Assembly (NCBI GenBank): GCA_947503935.1
Contig: CANNFR010000006.1
Span: 1-64,000 of the forward strand
DNA length: 64,000 nucleotides
Source of the DNA: an uncultured Paracoccaceae bacterium
GTDB lineage: Bacteria; Pseudomonadota; Alphaproteobacteria; Rhodobacterales; Rhodobacteraceae
Reading direction: 5' to 3'
The translations under genes were made by a program, and so were the position numbers. Within the stretch, counting starts at the first letter, position 1. Each line of letters starts with the position of its first letter. The notes under the pieces are model-generated. The model made no database searches, had not been told where the DNA came from, and saw only the letters and a list, made by a program, of their open reading frames with translations. Shown here in pieces: positions 15,918-24,384 of the stretch.

Positions 15918-16622
15918 ATGAATGATATCCTGCAAGGGCTGGCCGAAGCGGGGCGGCTGGTGATCACGCTTGATCCCGATCTGGCCGAAATCACGGCGCG
16001 GTCTTTGCAGGTCACCGTCACGGCGACAGTGATCGCGTCGGCCATCGGACTGCCGCTGGGTGCCTGGCTGGCGGTCAACCGGTTTCGGATGCGCCGGGTG
16101 GTCATCGCACTCTTGAACGCTTTGATGGGGCTGCCGCCGGTGGTGGTGGGGCTGATCGTTTATATTCTGTTCTCGCGTTCAGGCCCGTTCGGGGTGTTGG
16201 GGCTGCTTTTCACGCCGACCGTCATGATCATTGCGCAAGTCATCATTATCACCCCGATCATCGCGTCGATCGCGCATCAGGCGATCCGCGAGCTTTGGGC
16301 GGATTATCACGACCTCCTGATCTCGCTGAACACCACACGCGGCCAGCGCATGAGGGCACTCCTTTGGGACGGGCGGCGCGCTTTGATGACGGCCTCTCTG
16401 GCGGGGTTTGGACGGGCCATCGGCGAGGTCGGCGCGATCATGATCGTGGGCGGCAATATCGACAACGCCACACGGGTTCTGACCACGGCCATCGCGCTTG
16501 AGACCGGCAAGGGCAACTTCGCCCTGGCGCTGGCGCTGGGCTTCGTGCTGATCGCGCTGGCGATTGCCGTCAACCTGGCGTTGCATATGCTGTCGCGGAC
16601 CGAAAGGGGCAGCCGATGGTAA
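15918..16622 (+). CDS. tupB: Tungstate ABC transporter permease TupB
   Basis: Inner-membrane permease of 234 aa with five or six hydrophobic helices and the binding-protein-dependent transport motif around residues 130-165 (ELWADYHDLLISLNTTRGQR, then FGRAIGEVGAIMIVGGNI, the EAA-loop region). The GEVGAIMIVGGNI segment is typical of TupB/WtpB-type permeases. It overlaps tupC by 7 bases. With TupA and TupC it would import tungstate, or molybdate at lower affinity. Confidence 0.88.
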   Translation: MNDILQGLAEAGRLVITLDPDLAEITARSLQVTVTATVIASAIGLPLGAWLAVNRFRMRRVVIALLNALMGLPPVVVGLIVYILFSRSGPFGVLGLLFTPTVMIIAQVIIITPIIASIAHQAIRELWADYHDLLISLNTTRGQRMRALLWDGRRALMTASLAGFGRAIGEVGAIMIVGGNIDNATRVLTTAIALETGKGNFALALALGFVLIALAIAVNLALHMLSRTERGSRW

Positions 16623-17332
16623 GTGCAATCCTTCGCCTGACACTGGATCAGGTCGAAATCCGCCGTGGTGGGCGCTGCATCCTCGGGCCGATTTCGCTGA
16701 CGATCGAGGGCGAGGGGATCACGATCCTCCTCGGGCCGAATGGCAGTGGCAAGACCTCCCTCCTGCGGGCGATGCACGGGCTTGAGCGGATCAGCGGCGG
16801 CAAGGTGAGCTGGCAGGGGCCCAAGGACCGGGTGCGGGCGCGGCAAGCATTCGTGTTTCAAAGCCCGGTTCTCATGCGTCGCAGTGTCCTCGATTGCATT
16901 GCCTATCCGCTCTTGCTGGACGGTGTCGGTAAGGCGACCGCGCGCCGCCGCGCCGCTGATCGTGGGGCCGAGGTTGGCCTGGGCGATTTGCTGGAGAACC
17001 CCGCCAATTCCCTTTCGGGCGGAGAGCGGCAGAAGATGGCCCTTGCGCGGGCCCTGATCCGTGCGCCCGAAGTGCTTTTTCTGGATGAGCCTTGCGCCAA
17101 TCTCGACGGCCGTTCAACGCGCGAGATCGAAACGATCTTGCAGAGCGCGCGCGCAGACGGTACGCGAATTGTGATGTCGACCCATAATGTGGGGCAGGCC
17201 AGAAGACTGGCGGATCATGTTCTTTTCCTGCACGATGGGTTATTGCGCGAGTCAGCTTCTGGTTGTGAGTTTTTCACCGCACCGGCAACGCCGGAAGCGA
17301 TGGCACATATAAACGGAGACCTTCTGCCATGA
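16616..17332 (+). CDS. tupC: Tungstate ABC transporter ATP-binding protein TupC
   Basis: ATPase of 238 aa that drives TupB. Walker A is GPNGSGKTSLLRAMHGLE (about 41-58), followed by a Q-loop (AFVFQSPVLMRR), signature LSGGERQKMALARALIRAPE, Walker B VLFLDEPCANLDG and switch His in MSTHNVGQARR. It ends by overlapping tupA by 4 bases. It lacks the TOBE/MOP domain seen in ModC, which favours a tungstate-type over a molybdate-type importer. Confidence 0.9.
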   Translation: MVSAILRLTLDQVEIRRGGRCILGPISLTIEGEGITILLGPNGSGKTSLLRAMHGLERISGGKVSWQGPKDRVRARQAFVFQSPVLMRRSVLDCIAYPLLLDGVGKATARRRAADRGAEVGLGDLLENPANSLSGGERQKMALARALIRAPEVLFLDEPCANLDGRSTREIETILQSARADGTRIVMSTHNVGQARRLADHVLFLHDGLLRESASGCEFFTAPATPEAMAHINGDLLP

Positions 17333-18147
17333 GATTGAGAGCTATTCTTCTGGCCCTGTCCGCATCGATCTTCGCGGTTCAGGCTGCCGCAGAAGAAATG
17401 AAAATGGCAGTGACCACGTCGTTTGCGAATTCGGGCCTGGCGGATTTTCTGTTGCCGCAAATTAAAAGAGATACCGGGATCGACGTGCAGCTTTTGGTCG
17501 TCGGCACAGGCCAGGCGCTGAAGCTGGCCGAGGCCGGCGATGTCGACGCCGTACTTGTCCATGCGCGGGCCGCCGAAGAGGCGTTTGTCGAGGCCGGTTT
17601 CGCCACCCATCGGCGTGAGATCATGTACAACGATTTCGTCCTTGTCGGGCCGTCCGTTGATCCGGCCGGGGCTGGTCGCGGGCCCACGGTGTCGGACGCG
17701 CTGGTGGCGATCGAGCAAGCTCAGGCCCGCTTCGTTAGCCGCGGCGATGAAAGCGGTACGCACAAGCGCGAACTGGCGCTTTGGGATGCGGCCGGGATCA
17801 CGCCAGAGGGCGAATGGTATAACGAGGTCGGCCAGGGCATGGGGGCGGCCTTGAACACCGCCGCCGGCATGAATGCCTACATCCTGACCGATCGCGCCAG
17901 CTGGCTAAATTTTGGCAACAAGGGTGATCTGGCGTTGCTTTATGAGGGTGACGAGGAACTGATTAACCAATACGCCTATCTGCCTGTGAATGCCGAGCTG
18001 CATTCCCATGTAAACGCCGACGCCGCTGCCGCACTGGAAAGCTGGCTCACCGGCTACAAGGCCAAGGTCCTGATCAATAGCTACAAGATCGAAGATCAGC
18101 AATTGTTCACCTTCAATGCCCGACCGCTGGAGGGCGGCGAAGGCTAG
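17329..18147 (+). CDS. tupA: Tungstate-binding periplasmic protein TupA
   Basis: Periplasmic binding protein of 272 aa with signal peptide (MRLRAILLALSASIFAVQAAAEE). The oxyanion-binding loop is AVTTSFANSGL (the family motif TTTS, here VTTS), followed by VGTGQALKLAEAGDVDAVLVH, REIMYNDFVLVGP and SRGDESGTHKRE. These blocks match TupA rather than ModA, and TupA proteins are known for very high selectivity for tungstate. It is third in the tupBCA operon and overlaps tupC by 4 bases. No terminator with a T-tract is visible downstream. Confidence 0.9.
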   Translation: MRLRAILLALSASIFAVQAAAEEMKMAVTTSFANSGLADFLLPQIKRDTGIDVQLLVVGTGQALKLAEAGDVDAVLVHARAAEEAFVEAGFATHRREIMYNDFVLVGPSVDPAGAGRGPTVSDALVAIEQAQARFVSRGDESGTHKRELALWDAAGITPEGEWYNEVGQGMGAALNTAAGMNAYILTDRASWLNFGNKGDLALLYEGDEELINQYAYLPVNAELHSHVNADAAAALESWLTGYKAKVLINSYKIEDQQLFTFNARPLEGGEG

Positions 18148-18285
18148 GCAAGCGGTGGTGCGGCAAAGCGGCCTTGGGGGCGCTGCGACACCGCAGATGA
18201 CCGCGGCGTAGTGGCCGTGAACGACTCTGCTTTTCCCGTAAGCCGCGTCAGCACGTGTGAATTTCACTCTCGATTAGGGGCAGCC

Positions 18286-18903
18286 ATGTTGGAATTCGAT
18301 CACCTCGCCATATCCTGCGCCGCGCTCGATGAGGGTGCCGCGGCTGTCGAAGCAGTATTGGGCGTGCCTTTGGTTCCCGGCGGTGAACACGGGTTCATGG
18401 GGACCCACAATCGCCCTTTGGGTCTTGGCCCTGGTGTCTACCTTGAGGTCATCGCCATCAACCCGGCCGCCCCGCATCCCGGGCGTCCGCGCTGGTTCGA
18501 CCTCGACCATTTCATCGGCCCGCCCCGGCTGACAAATTGGGTCGCCCGCACGAATGATATCGACAGCGAACCAGTGCCACTTTCCGGCACGCTCGGGCCG
18601 GTCCATGACCTCCGGCGGGGCGATTACCGGTGGCGCATGACCATTCCCGAGGATGGTAAATTGCCCTTTGATGGTGCGCATCCGGCGATCATCGAATGGC
18701 TTGGCGCATTGCACCCGGCCGATCGTTTGCCCGATTCCGGCTGCCGTTTGAAGCGGCTTGTCGTGAGACACCCCAGGGCCGAGGCGCTGAGGGCTGATCT
18801 TGAGGCGTATTTGCTGACCGATCGCGTCGTTTTCGAGACTGCAACGCAGAAATTCCTTCGCGCCGAGATCGAAACGCCCCACGGGCTCAGGGTGCTGGAG
18901 TGA
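18286..18903 (+). CDS. VOC family (glyoxalase-like) protein
   Basis: Protein of 205 aa with a glyoxalase-like vicinal-oxygen-chelate domain: LEFDHLAISCAALDEGAAAVE at the start (His6 a likely metal ligand), GTHNRPLGLGPGVYLEVIAI with Glu of the second strand, and the AIIEWLG segment. The catalysed reaction cannot be told from sequence. The ATG at 18286 follows AGGGGC by 3-4 bases, and earlier in-frame residues do not fit the fold. It stands alone, 138 bases after tupA, probably under its own promoter. Confidence 0.8.
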   Translation: MLEFDHLAISCAALDEGAAAVEAVLGVPLVPGGEHGFMGTHNRPLGLGPGVYLEVIAINPAAPHPGRPRWFDLDHFIGPPRLTNWVARTNDIDSEPVPLSGTLGPVHDLRRGDYRWRMTIPEDGKLPFDGAHPAIIEWLGALHPADRLPDSGCRLKRLVVRHPRAEALRADLEAYLLTDRVVFETATQKFLRAEIETPHGLRVLE

Positions 18904-18975
18904 CGTCCTGACGCAGGCGCAGAAAACTGCTTTGACGCCCTGACACCGACCGCCGCTGGCGTTAAGCTGGCGGGG

Positions 18976-19659
18976 ATGTCGATCTGGACCCGCATATCCG
19001 ACGCGCTTTCGGCGCTGGCCTCGGGCGAAAGCCTGGCCACGGTGTTTGAGCGCCTGCGCACGCCGCCTGAACGCAGCGTGGCCTTTACCATCGCGGTCAT
19101 CGCGCTCAGCGCCAAGATGGCCAAGGCCGATGGGCTTGTCACCCGCGATGAGGTTACGGCCTTTCGCGAGGTCTTCACCATCCACCCCGATGACGAAGCC
19201 AGCGCCGCGCGCGTCTTCAACATGGCCCGCACGGATGTGGCGGGGTTCGACGAATATGCCCGCCGGATCGCGGGGATGTTCGCAGATGGCCATTCGACGC
19301 TGCTCGACCTGATGGAGGGGCTCTTCCATATCGCCCTGGCCGATGGGCAGTATCACCCGAAAGAGGATGATTTCCTGGCCCAGGTGGGCGATATCTTCGG
19401 GCTCAGCGAACGCGAGTTTCTGGGCCTGCGCAGCCGGTTCGTGCCCGATGCCCCACCCGACCCTTGGGCCGTGCTCGGCGTCGAACCCGACACGCCGATG
19501 GACGAGGTTCGCGCCGCATGGCGCCGTCTGGTGCGCGAGACCCATCCTGACCGGATGCTGGCCCGTGGCCTGCCGGAGGAGGCGGTGCGCCTGGCCGAAA
19601 AACGCCTGGTCGCGATCAACCGCGCCTGGGAAGAGATCGACAAGGCCCACCGTTTATGA
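18976..19659 (+). CDS. DjlA-like TerB plus DnaJ-domain protein
   Basis: Protein of 227 aa with an N-terminal TerB-like helical domain (about 32-155, AFTIAVIALSAKMAKADGLV and FHIALADGQYHPKEDD) and a C-terminal J domain (162-227) with the HPD tripeptide at 190-192, so it can stimulate an Hsp70. E. coli DjlA has a membrane anchor in front of the same pair of domains. No clear anchor is seen here. It overlaps the next gene by 4 bases. Length and composition are normal for the alphaproteobacterial family. Confidence 0.85.
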   Translation: MSIWTRISDALSALASGESLATVFERLRTPPERSVAFTIAVIALSAKMAKADGLVTRDEVTAFREVFTIHPDDEASAARVFNMARTDVAGFDEYARRIAGMFADGHSTLLDLMEGLFHIALADGQYHPKEDDFLAQVGDIFGLSEREFLGLRSRFVPDAPPDPWAVLGVEPDTPMDEVRAAWRRLVRETHPDRMLARGLPEEAVRLAEKRLVAINRAWEEIDKAHRL

Positions 19660-20672
19660 GATTGGCGACCTACAACGTCGAATGGTTCAACGCGCTTTTC
19701 GACAATGCCGGGCAGCTTTTGCCGGATGATCAATGGTCCGGGCGTCAGGACGTGACGCGTGCAGAGCAGATCGAGGCCCTCATCGCTGTCTTTCAGGCGC
19801 TGGATGCGGATGCTGTCATGATTGTCGAGGCGCCCGATCATAATAGCCGACGCAATACCGTGCGCGCTTTGGAATCCTTCGCCGAAGCGGCGGGTATCCG
19901 GGCGCGGAAGGCCGTAATGGGCTTCGGAAACCATACCGAGCAGGAGATCGGGTTTCTCTATGATCCATCAGTGATCACCGCCTTGCATGATCCCCAGGGC
20001 GATGATCAGGTTGATCCGCCCGCGCCGCGCTTTGACGAAAGCTTCAAGATCGATCTTGATATCGACGCGACGCTGGACACGGTGACGTTCTCGAAACCCC
20101 CTTTGGAACTGGCCTGCGAGACGACCTCGGGCGCTGAATTCCGTATTATTGGCGTTCACGTGAAATCCAAGGCCCCCCACGGCGCCCGCAATGCGCGTGA
20201 GGCCACGCAATTGGCCATCGCGAACCGGCGCAAGCAGTTGGCACAATGCGTTTGGCTCAGGCGGCGGGTCGAGGCGCATCTGGCCCTGGGCGACAGCCTG
20301 ATCGTGATGGGCGATTTCAATGACGGGCCTGGTCTGGATGAGTACGAAAAGCTCTTCGGCCGATCTGGCGTTGAAATCGTGATGGGCCTTCCGGGAGAGG
20401 CGGGGCTTTATGACCCGCACGCGCGCCGTGCGCTCAGCCATGCGCTGGCCGCCACGCCCACAACGGCGCGGTTCTTCATCCATCAGGAAAACCGGTGGCT
20501 CTCGGCCCTGCTGGACTACATCATGCTGTCGCCCGATCTGGTCGCAAAGGCCCCCGCCTGGCGGATCTGGCACCCGTTTGATGACAGGGCCTGTTACCGC
20601 GACAAAGCCCTGCGCAAAGCGCTTTTGCTGGCCTCAGACCACTTTCCGGTGACATTGGATATCGATATCTGA
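19656..20672 (+). CDS. Endonuclease/exonuclease/phosphatase family protein
   Basis: Protein of 338 aa with EEP (DNase I-like) fold: start RLATYNVEWFN with metal-side Asn, IVEAPD with catalytic Glu, RIIGVHVKSKAP, VMGDFNDGPG (Asp and Asn of the active site) and the terminal SDHFPVTLDI with the catalytic Asp-His. Members hydrolyse phosphodiesters in nucleic acids, lipids or small molecules, and the substrate here is open. No signal peptide. Translation is coupled to the TerB-DnaJ gene by a 4-base overlap. Confidence 0.85.
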   Translation: MRLATYNVEWFNALFDNAGQLLPDDQWSGRQDVTRAEQIEALIAVFQALDADAVMIVEAPDHNSRRNTVRALESFAEAAGIRARKAVMGFGNHTEQEIGFLYDPSVITALHDPQGDDQVDPPAPRFDESFKIDLDIDATLDTVTFSKPPLELACETTSGAEFRIIGVHVKSKAPHGARNAREATQLAIANRRKQLAQCVWLRRRVEAHLALGDSLIVMGDFNDGPGLDEYEKLFGRSGVEIVMGLPGEAGLYDPHARRALSHALAATPTTARFFIHQENRWLSALLDYIMLSPDLVAKAPAWRIWHPFDDRACYRDKALRKALLLASDHFPVTLDIDI

Positions 20673-20699
20673 CTCCAAATCGTCATCCAGAGCGCCTAT

Positions 20700-21050
20700 A
20701 TGTATGTCATGAGACCCGCAGCCCTTGCCCTTGTGGCCGCTCTGTCGGCCTTGCCAGCGTCGGCGCAGGACGCCCCCTCAACCGAGATGGAAGAGGGGCG
20801 CAGCCTGATCGAGGAAGGCGCGCGCCTTTTTTTCCGCGGCCTGATATCCGAGATGGAGCCGGCTCTTGAGGACATGGCCGAGGGCATGGAGGAATTCGCC
20901 GCCAATGCCGAACCGATGCTGCGGGAGCTGATCGACCTGATGGGCAGCGTCTCGGACTACCACCCGCCGGAAATGCTGCCGAACGGCGACATCATCATCC
21001 GCCGCAAATTGCCCGGTGAGGTGGTGCCAGAAGATGAGATCGAGATCTGA
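20700..21050 (+). CDS. Small acidic periplasmic protein of unknown function
   Basis: Protein of 116 aa (113 if the fourth codon ATG at 20709 is used, which leaves the clean signal MRPAALALVAALSALPASAQ). The mature protein is strongly acidic and helical (MEEGRSLIEEGARLFFRGLI, DMAEGMEEFA) and ends in NGDIIIRRKLPGE. The pattern is common in Rhodobacterales, sometimes mislabelled as an AAA+ ATPase, but it has no P-loop. Function is unknown. It follows the EEP gene by 27 bases and may share its transcript. Confidence 0.7.
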   Translation: MYVMRPAALALVAALSALPASAQDAPSTEMEEGRSLIEEGARLFFRGLISEMEPALEDMAEGMEEFAANAEPMLRELIDLMGSVSDYHPPEMLPNGDIIIRRKLPGEVVPEDEIEI

Positions 21051-21309
21051 CACACTCAACCTCTGATGCTTCAGTTGAGATAATCCCAAGGTCGGCGTAC
21101 CGAAGTTTAGGCAACCCCCATTCAACTCTTACGCACTTTCAGTGTGTGGGAATTCAAGCGTGCCTTACCAAATTGCGACATCAGAAATCGATAGCCTGTC
21201 AAACGTCAGATGCCTTTGATCCTGACGTCGCAAAATGCCCCAAATTCCATAGAAACGGCATGGCTTCTGTTCGTGCAGATCGCGGTGAATGTCGGGAGCG
21301 AGCCCAAAC
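21051..21309. other. Low-GC intergenic patch
   Basis: Between the small periplasmic gene and the WGR-like gene I see no supportable reading frame, RNA or repeat. The base composition drops visibly and stays low through the next gene. Confidence 0.5.
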
Positions 21310-21786
21310 CTACCGTTCTTGATATATCCTCGAATAGTCCGAGAACTCAGTGTCCCGCAATCGCTCAGCGACGACCTGTCGCGCAATTTCATAATCCACC
21401 ACAAAACAGCAGACCTCCATTGAACCGCTACCTATGCTGCCACCGTCACAATGACCCAAGCCTGTCCAGCCCAGTACTTCATTCATAAAGTCCTCAAGAG
21501 AATATCGCTTATCTAGGTCGTCAGCATTTCCAAACCCGTCGACCGCGTACTCAATTAAAAGGACATACTGATCCTCAAAGTCTACTTCCTCATAACCTCT
21601 TGAGGTATAATCGTTTTCCAGCTTCGAAACTTGCGATCTTGCCGAAGTCAGCAAGCGACGCTTGATTATAGTGCTCTCGCCTTCCGTTCCGAGTTCTCCC
21701 CAATGAATAGTGTGCGATCCGTCCCCATTGTCCCAGTACTCCCAGTATTGCTTGGGATTTTTCTTCGGGTGATAGAACTTCTTCAT
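21310..21786 (-). CDS. WGR-like domain protein, probably acquired
   Basis: Cytoplasmic-looking protein of 158 aa. The N-terminal part (KQYWEYWDNGDG, HTIHWGELGTEGES) resembles a WGR domain, a small module found in DNA- or RNA-binding and poly-ADP-ribose proteins. The C-terminal half has a Cys/Gly-rich block LGHCDGGSIGSGSMEVCC followed by FVVDYEIARQ and ends DYSRIYQER. I do not recognise the second part as a named family. The ATG at 21786 (MKKFYHPKK) is preferred over one at 21825. Its codon use is AT-rich compared with ppk and the EEP gene, so transfer is likely. An immunity-type protein is one possibility. Confidence 0.65.
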   Translation of the reverse strand: MKKFYHPKKNPKQYWEYWDNGDGSHTIHWGELGTEGESTIIKRRLLTSARSQVSKLENDYTSRGYEEVDFEDQYVLLIEYAVDGFGNADDLDKRYSLEDFMNEVLGWTGLGHCDGGSIGSGSMEVCCFVVDYEIARQVVAERLRDTEFSDYSRIYQER

Positions 21787-22081
21787 TTTGGTTTTCCGAT
21801 CTCGAACCATCGCGCCCGCAACCAAATGCCTAGCGCGGCGTTGTCGGAAGAAGGCTTAGCTTGTCGAAGGTGTGTGCTGCAAGTGAACGGCGGCTCTGTC
21901 CCACTGCGCCGGCATCCGCGGGACAAGCGACGAACGTCCGATCTGGGGCAGAAATGCATGACGCTTGGAGCAACATGCACAGCGCGGCTTGTTGATTGGA
22001 TCGAGAAAGCCTATCGCATCGAGCCGAGGATGCTTGGCGGCCCGCATGCTCCTCAGTCGAGCGCGATTAAAACGAAATCCC
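21787..22081. other. Gene-free stretch upstream of the WGR-like gene
   Basis: About 300 bases between the WGR-like gene and the ppk terminator. Short frames exist but none shows family sequence, a ribosome binding site or codon bias. It should hold the promoter of the WGR-like gene. Nothing else supportable is seen. Confidence 0.5.
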
Positions 22082-22102
22082 AAAAATCTGGCTCAGATTT
22101 TT
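22082..22102 (-). terminator. Terminator downstream of ppk
   Basis: Perfect 9-bp inverted repeat AAAAATCTG (22082-22090) / CAGATTTTT (22094-22102) with a 3-nt loop, 11 bases beyond the ppk stop. The T run on either strand makes it potentially bidirectional. Confidence 0.8.
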
Positions 22103-22113
22103 CGGGCGCCTCT

Positions 22114-24285
22114 CTAGTCTTTAGAATGCGCAAGCCTTGGCACGTCCGACGCGCCGGCCGAACCGCGACCTGAGAGCGAGGGGTTTTCCATGAAGAAGCG
22201 GTGGCAATTGAAGGGCTGCGCGTCCTCGGCCAGTGGATAGCGGATGTATTGGCCGTCGGGCTTCAGCACCCATGTCTGGGCCTCATCTGCCAGGTTCGCG
22301 GCCATGATCTGGTCGACAATCTGCGCCTTGACCGTATCGTTTTTGATCTCGATCAGCGTTTCGACCCGGCGGGTCAGGTTGCGGCCCATCCAGTCGGCGG
22401 ACGAGATGTAGACGCGCGCTTTCTTTGACGGCAGGCCATGGCCGTTGCCAAAGCAGATGATGCGCGAATGCTCTAGAAATCGACCGACGATGGATTTGAC
22501 GCGGATATTCTCGCTGAGCCCGGCAATGCCGGGGCGCAGGCAGCAGATGCCGCGCATGACCAGCTGAATCTTCACCCCCGCCTGGCTGGCGGCATAAAGC
22601 GCGTCGATTACGTCCTTTTCGACAACCGAATTCATCTTGGCCCAGATCTCGGCCGGGCGGCCGGAGCGGGCGTATTCCGCCTCACGCTCAATCATCTCGA
22701 TCAGGCGCGATTTCAAATCGAGGGGCGAGATAGCGAGGTTTTCCAGCTTCTCGGGCTGCGCGTAGCCCGAGAGGTAGTTGAACACTTTGGTCGCGTCGCG
22801 CCCCAGCGCCGGGTCGGTGGTGAAGAGTGACAAGTCGGTATAGATCCGCGCGGTGATCGGGTGGTAATTGCCGGTGCCGTAATGGGTGTAGGTCACCAGA
22901 CTGTCGCTCTCGCGCCGGACGACAGTGCTGATCTTGGCGTGGGTCTTGTAGTTCAGAAACCCGTAAACGACATGGGCGCCCGCCCGTTCCAGCCGCCGCG
23001 ATTGGCGGATATTGGCGGCCTCGTCAAAGCGGGCCTTCAGCTCGACCAGCGCGGTGACGGATTTGCCCATCTCGGCCGCCTCGCAGAGTGCGGCGACGAT
23101 GGGACTTTCTCGTGAGGTGCGGTAGAGCGTCTGCTTGATGGCCAGAACGTTGGGATCGCGCGCGGCCTGCTCAAGAAAGCGGACCACCATATCGAAGGTC
23201 TCGTAGGGGTGATGCAGCAGCATGTCCTTCTGGCGGATGGCTGCGAACATGTCGCCCTCATGGTCCTGGACCCGCTCGGGCACGCGGGGCGTGAAGGACG
23301 GCCAGAGCAAATCGCGCCGTTCATCCAGCACCAATTCGCTGAGATCGGCCATGCCGATCAGCCCCTTCACCTCAACCACCTCATCCTCGGTCACCGGCAA
23401 TTCGTCCATGATCAGCGCTTGCAGTTTGCGCGGCGCGCCGGTTGAGATCTTCATGCGCACCACCTCGCCCCGGCGGCGGCGTTTCAGCGCGACCTCGAAC
23501 TCGCGCACCAGATCTTCGGCCTCATCCTCAACCTCAAGATCGCTGTCGCGGAGCACGCGGAAGGTGCATGAGGCCTGCGCCTCGTAGCCTGGGAAAAGCG
23601 CGCCAAGGTGGATCAGAAGCGACTCCTCCAGCGGCAGGAACCGGTGCTGGCCGGACTTGGCGGGCAGTGGGATGAACCGGTCAATCTGATGCGGTACGGG
23701 CAGCAGCGCCTGCAAGGGGCGCTTGTCGGATTTCCGCTCAAGCTGAAGGGCCAGGCAGAAGCCGGTATTGGCGATGAACGGAAAGGGGTGGGCAGGGTCG
23801 ATGGCCAGGGGCGACAGGATCGGGAACACCTTGGTCAGAAAATGCTCCTCAAGATGGGCCTTGTCGCGGCCGGTCAGCTTGGAGCGGGTGAGGATATGAA
23901 TGCCCTCGCGCTCCATCTCGCGCTTGAGCTTGTTCCAGACGGTTTGCTGTGCGGCCAGCAGCTTGCGGGCGTCGTTGTTGATCAGAACCAGCTGCTCGGC
24001 GGGCGACAGGCCGTCGTCGGAGGGCGTGGTATTGCCAGCGCGCGCCAACTCGCGCAGGCCGGCAACGCGGACCGTATAGAATTCATCGAGGTTGGTGGCC
24101 GAGATTGAGAGAAAGCGCAGACGCTCAAGCAGCGGGACGCGCGGGTTCTTGGCTTCGTCCAGAACCCGCCAGTTGAAGGCAAGCCAGCTCAGCTCGCGAT
24201 TAAAGAACCGGCCCGGTCCGGTTTCGGCATCAGCAATGGTAACGGGCTTGGCAAACGGGGCTTTGAGGAAATCGGCGTGTGTCAT
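22114..24285 (-). CDS. ppk1: Polyphosphate kinase 1
   Basis: Reversibly polymerises the ATP gamma-phosphate into polyphosphate at the membrane/cytosol interface. The 723-aa protein starts near FFNRELSWLAFNWRVLDEA, contains the catalytic-domain blocks ALVELKARFDEAANI, HAKISTVVRR and YTHYGTGNYHPITARIYTD with the phospho-accepting histidine region, and ends with RVYISSADWMGRNLTRRVE, the second HKD-like domain. The ATG at 24285 (MTHADFLKAPF) suits the family; an ATG at 24333 would add 16 residues. It is followed by its own terminator. No exopolyphosphatase (ppx) neighbour is present, although the two genes are often linked. Confidence 0.95.
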   Translation of the reverse strand: MTHADFLKAPFAKPVTIADAETGPGRFFNRELSWLAFNWRVLDEAKNPRVPLLERLRFLSISATNLDEFYTVRVAGLRELARAGNTTPSDDGLSPAEQLVLINNDARKLLAAQQTVWNKLKREMEREGIHILTRSKLTGRDKAHLEEHFLTKVFPILSPLAIDPAHPFPFIANTGFCLALQLERKSDKRPLQALLPVPHQIDRFIPLPAKSGQHRFLPLEESLLIHLGALFPGYEAQASCTFRVLRDSDLEVEDEAEDLVREFEVALKRRRRGEVVRMKISTGAPRKLQALIMDELPVTEDEVVEVKGLIGMADLSELVLDERRDLLWPSFTPRVPERVQDHEGDMFAAIRQKDMLLHHPYETFDMVVRFLEQAARDPNVLAIKQTLYRTSRESPIVAALCEAAEMGKSVTALVELKARFDEAANIRQSRRLERAGAHVVYGFLNYKTHAKISTVVRRESDSLVTYTHYGTGNYHPITARIYTDLSLFTTDPALGRDATKVFNYLSGYAQPEKLENLAISPLDLKSRLIEMIEREAEYARSGRPAEIWAKMNSVVEKDVIDALYAASQAGVKIQLVMRGICCLRPGIAGLSENIRVKSIVGRFLEHSRIICFGNGHGLPSKKARVYISSADWMGRNLTRRVETLIEIKNDTVKAQIVDQIMAANLADEAQTWVLKPDGQYIRYPLAEDAQPFNCHRFFMENPSLSGRGSAGASDVPRLAHSKD

Positions 24286-24384
24286 GAGGGCGTTATGGCG
24301 CAAATTCAGCGAAAGTTCCATGACATGGATCATCTGCGCTGCGCCTTGCAGGCGGGCGGCCTCCGGCGTTTGCCAGGTGCTTGC

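Noticed and set aside
21783-21980. Small minus-strand frame upstream of the WGR-like gene
   Set aside because: No ribosome binding site, no family sequence and codon use unlike a real gene.
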